Source: Actinomyces slackii (lineage in GTDB: Bacteria > Actinomycetota > Actinomycetes > Actinomycetales > Actinomycetaceae). Taken from it: a stretch of DNA of 64,000 nt. Position numbers and translations under genes: made by a program. The notes beneath the pieces were generated by a model. It worked only from the letters and a program-made list of their open reading frames with translations. It was not told the DNA's origin and searched no databases. How positions within the stretch are numbered: position 1 is the first letter of the stretch; each line of letters begins with the position of its first letter. The DNA is taken from contig NZ_LR134363.1 of assembly GCF_900637295.1 (NCBI RefSeq), positions 2,914,001 to 2,978,000 on the forward strand, read 5' to 3'. This document shows, piece by piece, positions 57,318 through 64,000 of the stretch.

Positions 57318-58733
57318 GTGCACCATGCCTCGCTCGACGCCCCGCCCTGGCCCGCGCCGTCGGCCCCAGGGCCCCTCAACGCCGTGGTGGAGCTTCCCGG
57401 CTCCAAGTCGCTGTCCGCCAGGGCGCTGGTCCTGGCAGCCATCGCGGCCGAGCCGAGCACCATCACCGGCGTGCTGCGCGCGCGCGACACCGAGCTGATG
57501 ATCGCCGCCCTGACCACGCTCGGCGCGCGCTTCGAGGAGGCCGGCTCCCCCACCCGCCTGCGGGTGACCCCCGCGCCCCTCCCCTTCCCCGTCAGCCGTG
57601 CCCCAGCGCAGCCCGGCCAGGCCGCCCGCATCGACTGCGGCCTGGCCGGCACCGTCATGCGCTTCATCCCCCCACTGGCCGCATTGGCCGACGCCCCCGT
57701 TCTTCTCGACGGCGATGAGGCCGCCCGCGCCCGCCCCCTGGGCCCCCTGCTCGAGGCCATCACCGCGCTGGGCGCAACCGTCGACTATCAGGGGCGGCCC
57801 GGGCACCTGCCCGCCCTCATCACCCCCTCCCCCGCCGAGCAGGCCCGCCCGGGCGAGGCGCACCCGCCCCTGCTCCTGCCCGTCGACTCCTCCGCCTCCT
57901 CCCAGTTCCTCTCCGCCCTGCTGCTGGCCGCCCCCCTGCTGCCCGGCGGCGCCGCCATCACCCCCACCGGGCCGGTGCCCTCCCTGCCGCATGTGGCCAT
58001 GACCGTCGCCTCCCTGCGAGACAGGGGCGTCGTCGTCGACGAGCCGGCCGACCCTCTCCCCGACCTCCCCGACGGCTCGCGCACCTGGACCGTCCACCCC
58101 GGCCGCCCCCACGGCGGAGAGATCGCCATCGAGCCGGACCTGTCCAATGCCGGCCCCTTCCTGGCCGCCGCACTCGTGGCCGGCGGCCAGGTCACCGTCC
58201 CGCACTGGCCCGCCCCCACCACCCAGGCCGGGGACGCCTGGCGCTGTATCCTGCCGGCCATGGGCGGGGCGCTCGAGGCTCCTCCCGGGCCGCAGGGCGC
58301 CGGCACCGCCGTCCGGGCAACCGGCACCGGGCGCCTTCGCGGCATCGACGTCGACCTGTCCCAGGTCGGCGAGCTCGCCCCCACCGTGGCGGCACTAGCC
58401 GCACTGGCTGCCCACCAGGGCCATCCCAGCCGCCTGCGCGGCATCGCCCACCTGCGCGGCCATGAGACCGACCGCCTGGCCGCCCTGGCCGCCGAGATCA
58501 CCCGCCTGGGCGGCTCGGCCCGGGCCGAGCCCGACGCCCTGGTCATCGAGCCCGCCACCCTGCACGGGGCGCTTCTGCGCTCCTACGCCGACCACCGCAT
58601 GGCCACCTTCGCCGCCATCATCGGCCTGGCCATCGAGGGGGTCGAGCTCGACGACGTCGAGTGCACCTCCAAGACCCTGCCGGGCTTCACCGGCCTGTGG
58701 GACAGCATGCTCGCCACAGCCAGGGGGCAGTGA
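57318..58733 (+). CDS. aroA: 3-phosphoshikimate 1-carboxyvinyltransferase (EPSP synthase)
   Basis: 471 residues from a GTG at 57318. Signature regions: PGSKSLSARAL (PEP/shikimate-3-phosphate site; SLS where SLT is usual), GLAGTVMRF (equivalent to GNAGTA/GTVMRF), DGDEAARARPLGPL, DSSASSQF and LRSYADHRMA with the catalytic Asp/His. It makes EPSP, the precursor of chorismate, the same metabolite drained by the island's PabAB. The core copy; it is coupled to rsgA by 1 base. Confidence 0.95.
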   Translation: MHHASLDAPPWPAPSAPGPLNAVVELPGSKSLSARALVLAAIAAEPSTITGVLRARDTELMIAALTTLGARFEEAGSPTRLRVTPAPLPFPVSRAPAQPGQAARIDCGLAGTVMRFIPPLAALADAPVLLDGDEAARARPLGPLLEAITALGATVDYQGRPGHLPALITPSPAEQARPGEAHPPLLLPVDSSASSQFLSALLLAAPLLPGGAAITPTGPVPSLPHVAMTVASLRDRGVVVDEPADPLPDLPDGSRTWTVHPGRPHGGEIAIEPDLSNAGPFLAAALVAGGQVTVPHWPAPTTQAGDAWRCILPAMGGALEAPPGPQGAGTAVRATGTGRLRGIDVDLSQVGELAPTVAALAALAAHQGHPSRLRGIAHLRGHETDRLAALAAEITRLGGSARAEPDALVIEPATLHGALLRSYADHRMATFAAIIGLAIEGVELDDVECTSKTLPGFTGLWDSMLATARGQ

Positions 58734-59872
58734 TGGCCCGGCGCGACATCGGCACCGACGACCCCCGCGTGCGCGTGCGGCCCTCGAAGGGCTCGCGCCC
58801 CCGCACCAAGCTGCGCCCCGCCCACGCCGACGCCATGCCCGGCATGGTCACCCGCATCGACCGCGGCCACTACCGGATCCGCCTGGAGGACCCCGCGCTG
58901 ACCGACGACGGCGGCGGCGACATCACCGCCATGAAGGCGCGCGAGCTCGGCCGGGGCAAGGTGGTGGTGGGCGACCGGGTGGGCGTCGTCGGCGATGTCA
59001 GCGGCCGGGACGGCACCCTGGCCCGGATGGTGCGCATCGAGGAGCGCACCACCCTCCTGCGGCGCAGCGCCGAGGACGCTGAGGCCACCAGGTCCACCGG
59101 GTCCGCCGGCGCCGAGCGCCCCATCGTCGCCAACGCCCAGGCCCTGGTCATCGTCACCGCCGTGGCCGACCCCGCCCCGCGGCCCCGCATGATCGACCGC
59201 TGCCTGGTGGCCGCCTACGAGGCCGGCATGGAGCCCATCCTCGTGCTCACCAAGTCGGACCTGGCCGACGCCGCCCCCCTGCTGTCCCTTTACCGCCCCC
59301 TGGGGGTGCGCGCCTACTCCACCCGCCTGGGGCACTCTCCCCGGCCTGAGCGGGCCGCCCATGACGGGGTGGAGGCCGTGCGCGCGGCCCTGACCGGGCG
59401 AACCTCGGTGCTGGTGGGCCATTCCGGGGTCGGCAAGTCCACCCTCATCAACGCCCTGGTGCCCGGGGCCGATCGGGCCACAGGCCGCGTCAACGAGGTC
59501 ACCGGCCGCGGCCGGCACACCTCCACCAGCCTCCAGGCACTCCAGCTTCCCGACGGCGGCTGGGTCATCGACACCCCCGGCGTGCGCTCATTCGGGGTCG
59601 CCCATGTGGGCAGCGCCGAGGTGCTGCGCGGCTTCCCCGACCTGGCCGAGGCCGCCCAGGACTGCCCCCGCGGCTGCAGCCATGAGGCCGGCGCCCTGGA
59701 CTGCGCCCTCGACGAGTGGGCCGGCGCCCCCGCCCTTCCGGAAGGCGCCACCGAGGCGCCCGAGGGCCCACGGGCCGCCGCCCCGGACACTTATCAGCGA
59801 TCGCAGCGCCTGGACTCCTTCCGCCGACTCCTGGCCCCCGCCCTGGCGGCCGAGGACCCCACCCGTCCCTGA
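58733..59872 (+). CDS. rsgA: Ribosome small subunit-dependent GTPase A
   Basis: 379 residues; start codon overlaps the aroA stop (TGATG). An OB-fold N-terminus is followed by a circularly permuted GTPase: TKSD (G4) precedes GHSGVGKST (G1) and DTPG (G3). The C-terminal zinc region reads DCPRGCSHE...DCAL. Assists late 30S maturation. aroA-rsgA adjacency is usual in actinobacteria. Confidence 0.95.
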   Translation: MARRDIGTDDPRVRVRPSKGSRPRTKLRPAHADAMPGMVTRIDRGHYRIRLEDPALTDDGGGDITAMKARELGRGKVVVGDRVGVVGDVSGRDGTLARMVRIEERTTLLRRSAEDAEATRSTGSAGAERPIVANAQALVIVTAVADPAPRPRMIDRCLVAAYEAGMEPILVLTKSDLADAAPLLSLYRPLGVRAYSTRLGHSPRPERAAHDGVEAVRAALTGRTSVLVGHSGVGKSTLINALVPGADRATGRVNEVTGRGRHTSTSLQALQLPDGGWVIDTPGVRSFGVAHVGSAEVLRGFPDLAEAAQDCPRGCSHEAGALDCALDEWAGAPALPEGATEAPEGPRAAAPDTYQRSQRLDSFRRLLAPALAAEDPTRP

Positions 59873-60262
59873 TTCCCACAAACAGGCCCCGCGCTGACGC
59901 CCGGGCCCCGACGCGCAGCGCCACCGGGCCACGCATCGCCTGCGGCCGGAAAACGCCGTCGTACCGCCCCTAAGTCACCCCCGCCCCGCGGAACCGGGCA
60001 GCGCGCTGACCCGACACGCCGGGGGTCCGCCCTCTCGATGGTCACAATTCCATGGACCCATAAGTGTTGGATCTCACATACATCTCAGGTACCCTCAGAC
60101 CCCACCCTCTATAGATCCGCGCCATCACAAGGGAAACTGACCCATCAGCGGCCGCCGGCGTCCGCTGATTGGACACCTCATCCAATAACAGACGAGTTGC
60201 AGCATTCAACTACCCGTGATTTTGGGTTTTCCCACAAGGATCAGAACGATAATCTTCGTGTC
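59873..60262. other. Intergenic region upstream of the HTH regulator
   Basis: No gene. It becomes AT-richer after 60050 and should hold the regulator's promoter. No ribosome site is visible right before the ATG at 60263, so the transcript may be leaderless or the start may differ. Confidence 0.5.
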
Positions 60263-60994
60263 ATGCACAACAGCCGTATCACTACGTTCCCCCGCCCTGC
60301 GCTGGGAGACCTGTCCGCCCGAGCCGACCTGTCCGCCGCCCGACGACGAGTCCTTGAGGTGGTTGAGGCCTCTGATGAGTCCATGACCGCCGTCCAGGTG
60401 GCCAGTGCCCTCAACCTCCACCACAACACGGTGCGCGAGCACCTGGACTCCCTGGTCGACGCCGGCTTCGTCACCATCTCGACCCGCCCCACCGGAAAGC
60501 GCGGCCGCCCTGCCCTGCGCTACTCCTCGACCGCGCCCGACCCCCGCCAGGTCATTGATTCCTACCTGCTCCTGCTGGATGCGGTGGCACACACGCTGGG
60601 CAAGGGCGAGTCCGCCCAGAGCGCGGCCCTGGAGATCGGCCGCCGCTGGGCCGAGCTGACCCCCGCCGTCGCCCAGATCGTCGCCATCACCCCGGCCGGA
60701 TCACGCGAGCGCATCATGTCCCTCCTGCCCTACCTGGCCATGATGGGCTTCGCCCCCGAGGTCAAGGGCGAGGACGTCATCCTGCGCTCCTGTCCGCTCG
60801 TCACCCACGGCCACACCCCCGACCCCCTGGTGTGCGCCATGCACGAGGGCTTCGTGCGCTCGGCCGCCGAGACCGGCCGCGAGCGCGTCACGCAGGACGG
60901 GCCCGAGCCCGCTCCGCTGCGGATCGCCCGCTCGGCCGGCGAGGGCTGCCAGCTCCAGCTCCACGAGGTCACCTCCACCGCCAAGGCCAGCTGA
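60263..60994 (+). CDS. HTH transcriptional regulator with C-terminal Cys/His cluster
   Basis: 243 residues. A winged helix (about 25-90, AVQVASALNLHHNTVREHLDSL and the wing PTGKRGRPALRY) is followed by an all-helical part. CPLVTHGHTP and VCAMHEGF at about 177-200 resemble the metal or Fe-S binding element of SufR/ArsR-like repressors (CxxxxH...CxxH). Convergent with the nitrite reductase gene, and so a plausible NO- or iron-sensing regulator of it; inferred from context. Confidence 0.8.
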   Translation: MHNSRITTFPRPALGDLSARADLSAARRRVLEVVEASDESMTAVQVASALNLHHNTVREHLDSLVDAGFVTISTRPTGKRGRPALRYSSTAPDPRQVIDSYLLLLDAVAHTLGKGESAQSAALEIGRRWAELTPAVAQIVAITPAGSRERIMSLLPYLAMMGFAPEVKGEDVILRSCPLVTHGHTPDPLVCAMHEGFVRSAAETGRERVTQDGPEPAPLRIARSAGEGCQLQLHEVTSTAKAS

Positions 60995-61029
60995 GCCCGC
61001 CGCCCCGCCATCATCCCTATCCACCCATC

Positions 61030-61066
61030 AGGCCCTCCGCCCCGGCTCCCCGGGGTCGGAGGGCCT
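61030..61066. terminator. Bidirectional terminator between the regulator and nirK genes
   Basis: AGGCCCTCCG (61030-61039) pairs with CGGAGGGCCT (61057-61066), with an inner CCCCGG/CCGGGG helix. It lies between the two convergent stops. Confidence 0.75.
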
Positions 61067-61086
61067 TCGAGCGCCCTGGTGGTCGC

Positions 61087-62832
61087 TCAGGCGGTGATGC
61101 GCAGGATGCCCTTGGCGCCCTTCTCCATATCCGCGAAGGAGTGGGTGACCAGCACGTAGTTGCCCGGCTCCTGGGCGACGCACTCGACGAAGCCTCCCTG
61201 CGCCGGATGCAGCCCCAGGGCCTGAGAGCCCCCGGACCAGGGCTCCCCGATGCGCTGCGGTCCCCCCAGGGTCCAGGCACCCTCGACGAAGACCTGGTCG
61301 AACTGCAGCCCCACGATATGGAAGGAGGTCGGCAGGGAGGGCCCGGCCGACATCACCCAGAAGCGTATCCGCTCCCCCACCCGGGCGGTCAGGGGGCGCT
61401 GGGCGTACTGGAAGGCCACCCCGTTGAAAGTCATGAGATCGGGGGCCTTGGCGGAGATCTTCTCCGCATTGGGCTCCCCCTCCTGAGGGCCCAGGTAGAC
61501 CTCGGAGGCCACGATGAGGAACTCCTTGTCCGCCGCGGTCAGGCCGGGCGGGTCGATGATGACGGCGCCGTGCATGCCGGAGGCCAGGTGGAGGCTCATG
61601 GGGGCCGTTGAGCAGTGGTAGAGCCAGATGCCCGAGTGGCGGGCGGTGAAGCGGTAGTCCAAGCTCTGCCCCGGGTCGATGGAGCGCATGGCGTCATCGG
61701 GCGGGGTGATGCCCGCGTGGAAGTCGATGGAGTGGCTCATGGTGCCGTCATTGACCAGGGTGATCTCGAAGGCGTCCCCCACGCTGCCGCGCAGCACGGG
61801 TCCGGGGACCTGGCCGTTGTAGGTCATGCGGCGCTGCCTGGCGCCGCCGCCGACCTCCATGACCTTCTCGGTGACGGTCAGGGTGTGGCGGTGGGTCACG
61901 GGCCCGCCCGAGGCGTCCGGGGCGGGGGCCAGTGCGGCGTCGACGGCGGTGAAGCCCTTGGGCAGCTCGGCCTCGTAGTCGGCGACGGCATCCTGGGCGC
62001 CGGTCTGGCCCGCCTGGCCGGTGTGGGAGGCGTGGGAGGAGTGGGCCGAGGAGCCGGTGGTGATGTGGAAGACCATGCCCTGGGCGCGGTGGCCGGCGAT
62101 GGAGCACCATCCCTCGATGGGCCCGGAGACGACGCCCGCGTCCAAGGTGGCGCGCGCTCCCGCGGCCACGCGCCCGGTCTGGGCCCCGGTCTCCAGGACC
62201 AGGTCGTGGACCTGGTCGGCGGTGTTGGACAGGGTGATGACCAGCCGGTCGCCGGGGGCCACCTCCACGGTGTCGGGGATGAAGCGCATGCCCTTGACGG
62301 TGATCTCCACCTCCACCGTCTTGCCGCTGGCCGCGACCCGGCCCTCCCCCGATCCGCTGGGGCCTGACCCGCCCACCCCCGCCTGGCCGGCCATGACGCT
62401 GCCGGCGACGACGGCGGCCCCCGCGGTCAGGATGCCCAGCAGGGCCCCGCGGCGGTCGGCTGAGCGCCCTTCCGTGGAGTCGGAGTCGGAGCCTGCGCCC
62501 CGTCGATCGGGGCGCGCCAGGGCCGGCGCGGTGCCGGCGGTCACCGCGCTGCGGGGCGCGGAGGCGGTGCGGGCCTGGCGCGCCTTGTCTCCGCGGGGAC
62601 TGGGCACGCCCGTGGGCCGGGTGTCCACGTCGTCCTGGTTGTCATGGTCGCCGTGGTTGTCGTGGTCGCCGTGGTTCTCGCGGCCGCCGCCCGCGTCCCG
62701 CGGCTCGCCGGTGGCGCCGGTCTGCGCACTGCGGTCCGCGCTCTGGCGGGCGATCCCCGTGGGCCGGGTGTCCAGGTCGTCCTGGTCGGGCCCGGTCTCG
62801 GGGCTGTGGGCTGAGTGGGGTGAGCTGCTCAT
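61087..62832 (-). CDS. nirK: NirK-type copper nitrite reductase with extra N-terminal cupredoxin
   Basis: 581 residues. About 1-125: charged, His/Asp-rich cytoplasmic stretch with HGDHDN repeats and DTRPTG twice. About 128-155: RRGALL plus hydrophobic segment (Tat-like anchor). About 165-270: plastocyanin-like cupredoxin with H, C, H, M ligands (QVHDL, WCSIAGHRAQGM). About 290-581: two-domain NirK with HSIDFHAG and YHCSTAPMSLHLASGMHG (T1 copper ligands plus T2 His) and SFHIVG (third T2 His). Reduces nitrite to nitric oxide; the N-terminal domain is a likely built-in electron donor. Confidence 0.9.
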   Translation of the reverse strand: MSSSPHSAHSPETGPDQDDLDTRPTGIARQSADRSAQTGATGEPRDAGGGRENHGDHDNHGDHDNQDDVDTRPTGVPSPRGDKARQARTASAPRSAVTAGTAPALARPDRRGAGSDSDSTEGRSADRRGALLGILTAGAAVVAGSVMAGQAGVGGSGPSGSGEGRVAASGKTVEVEITVKGMRFIPDTVEVAPGDRLVITLSNTADQVHDLVLETGAQTGRVAAGARATLDAGVVSGPIEGWCSIAGHRAQGMVFHITTGSSAHSSHASHTGQAGQTGAQDAVADYEAELPKGFTAVDAALAPAPDASGGPVTHRHTLTVTEKVMEVGGGARQRRMTYNGQVPGPVLRGSVGDAFEITLVNDGTMSHSIDFHAGITPPDDAMRSIDPGQSLDYRFTARHSGIWLYHCSTAPMSLHLASGMHGAVIIDPPGLTAADKEFLIVASEVYLGPQEGEPNAEKISAKAPDLMTFNGVAFQYAQRPLTARVGERIRFWVMSAGPSLPTSFHIVGLQFDQVFVEGAWTLGGPQRIGEPWSGGSQALGLHPAQGGFVECVAQEPGNYVLVTHSFADMEKGAKGILRITA

Positions 62833-62872
62833 CGTGGTGTCCCGTTCGCAAGGTGGTGGGGTGGGGGCGCGC

Positions 62873-64000
62873 TCAGCACTGGGCGTCTCGGCGCGCCGGG
62901 GAGTGCGGGGAATGATGGGAGTGCTGCGGCGGCGCTCCGGGCGGCGCTGCGCCCCGAGCGCCCGGGGCGCGCGAGGCGGCGATGGCCCACCCGCACTGGG
63001 CCATGCCCACCAGCAGGTAGGCGGTGATCGCCCCGGCGAGGATGCCGCCGGTCGCCCGCACGGCCACGGGAAGGGTGGGGGTGACGGCCAGGGCCAGGCA
63101 GGCGTTGGCGGCGGTGACCCGGTAGGCGGCCCAGCGGTCCATGATGGCGTTGGTCCGGCGGGTCATCGCCGGCCCTCCCCCGAGCATGACCGGGGTGAGG
63201 TAGCTCAGCGCCGCCACCAGGATCTGCAGGGCGAAGCCGGCCCCCAGCGCCAGGCGGGCAGCGTGGATGGCCTCGCGGGCCTGGGCGGCGGAGTCGGCCA
63301 GGGTGATGCCGGTGGTGATGTAGCCCGTGGAGCACAGGAACCAGGCGATGGCGGCGGCGGCCGAGGCCGTGGCGAAGGAGGTGGGCGGCACTCGCCGAGC
63401 GGTGATGAAGGCCGGGACCAGGACCCCCATGGCACCGGCAAGGTAGACGACTGCCCCCAGGGCCGCCAGGGGCTGCCACAGGCCCGATGCCGCCACCAGT
63501 GCGGCCCCTGCCACGAGGGGGGCCAGGGAGCGGGCCGCCCAGCGCGGGGCCGTGGGCTCCATCGGGGTGCGCAGCATCGTGGGCCACAGGACGGTCAGTG
63601 TTCCCAGGACGGTCACGCCCACGAATCCCAGGAGCATCGTGGTGGTGTGGGCCAGGTAGAGGATGTCGGCCAGCGGGGCGCGCCCGGCGTCGTCGGCCCA
63701 GGAGATGAGGTAGCCCAGGACCGCTCCGACGGCCAGGAGCACCAGGGCGGCGGCGTAGTGGAGGGCCAGGGCCGCCAGGCGCGGGGCCACGGCCCGGCGG
63801 TACTGCACGATGATGGCCACCACCCCGGCCGCGGCCTGGGCCGTGATGATGGCGGCGCCGACCAGTGCCAGGGCCTGGTGGGCGGCGGTGATCCCCGTCA
63901 GGACGGCGGCGGTGCCCAGGCTGTGGGCGGCCAGCCGGCCGTCCAGGAGGGCTGCTCCGCCCAGGGCGGGGCGGTGCAGGAGGGTGTCGGCGAAATGCGC
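62873..64000 (-). CDS. Polytopic membrane protein linked to nirK, N-terminus beyond window edge
   Basis: The frame is open from the edge (base 64000) to a stop at 62873, 375 residues visible; the GTG at 63823 is internal, not the start. About ten hydrophobic helices with His residues in or near membranes (AHTTTMLLGF, LALHYAAAL, TAAHQALAL), then a His/Pro-rich cytoplasmic tail. Genes like this next to actinobacterial nirK are often labelled copper oxidase or NnrS-like; I can only say it is a membrane protein probably involved in NO/nitrite respiration or copper/haem handling. Ends 40 bases before nirK. Confidence 0.75.
   Translation of the reverse strand, partial: AHFADTLLHRPALGGAALLDGRLAAHSLGTAAVLTGITAAHQALALVGAAIITAQAAAGVVAIIVQYRRAVAPRLAALALHYAAALVLLAVGAVLGYLISWADDAGRAPLADILYLAHTTTMLLGFVGVTVLGTLTVLWPTMLRTPMEPTAPRWAARSLAPLVAGAALVAASGLWQPLAALGAVVYLAGAMGVLVPAFITARRVPPTSFATASAAAAIAWFLCSTGYITTGITLADSAAQAREAIHAARLALGAGFALQILVAALSYLTPVMLGGGPAMTRRTNAIMDRWAAYRVTAANACLALAVTPTLPVAVRATGGILAGAITAYLLVGMAQCGWAIAASRAPGARGAAPPGAPPQHSHHSPHSPARRDAQC

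Overview
The window is chromosomal DNA of a high-GC Gram-positive actinobacterium. An Actinomyces-like oral/mucosal lineage fits best. The evidence is a sortase-anchored LANTG surface protein, a multifunctional 2-oxoglutarate decarboxylase (Kgd), a SigR/RsrA-type redox sigma pair, a Pup-system deamidase (Dop), the 24-residue actinobacterial ribosomal protein bL37, and a monomeric NADP isocitrate dehydrogenase. Genus is an inference; no search could be run.

Left core (1-27.7 kb, very GC-rich): an edge-truncated GH30 glycosidase; a LANTG adhesin; a lone AAA ATPase with a short truncated partner; a minus-strand block of siderophore ABC importer, argS and lysA, with a DtxR/IdeR-like iron box upstream of the importer; tRNA-Arg(CCG); a glycerophosphodiesterase and M23 peptidase pair; two CNNM/CorC-type membrane proteins; kgd; a degenerate SGNH protein; bL37; sigma factor and anti-sigma factor; a DoxX-like protein; and icd.

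Island (about 27.7-54.8 kb, visibly AT-richer, different codon use): it begins right after icd and ends right after dop. It holds a type II polyketide-like gene cluster on the minus strand, read from 46.6 kb down to 33.3 kb: two MaoC/Had-type dehydratases, a phenol-type FAD monooxygenase, ACP, KS, a KS-like chain length factor, a double-hotdog dehydratase, a FabG ketoreductase, a DsbA/kappa-GST-like isomerase, a PabA-PabB fusion, an unknown protein, a PabC-like aminotransferase-IV protein and a class II DAHP synthase. The natural reading is a reducing type II PKS (polyene type) with its own 4-aminobenzoate supply. No ligase to load 4-aminobenzoate is visible. Around it lie a phosphopantetheinyl transferase split by a 904-bp IS, an MFS exporter, and the frameshifted fossil of a malonyl-CoA:ACP transacylase. 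The cluster therefore looks acquired and then damaged.

The mobile-element debris is layered: an IS3-family element with a group II intron inside its orfA, two 904-bp ISL2/IS5-type copies with 3-bp target duplications, an intact IS5/IS427-like element, a degraded IS3 element, an IS30 with a frameshift, and an IS3 fossil that itself received the second 904-bp IS.

Right core (54.8-64 kb, GC-rich): dop, a VapBC-type toxin-antitoxin pair whose toxin has lost its middle, aroA-rsgA, a metal/Fe-S-type HTH regulator, a three-cupredoxin NirK-type nitrite reductase, and a polytopic membrane protein that runs off the window edge.
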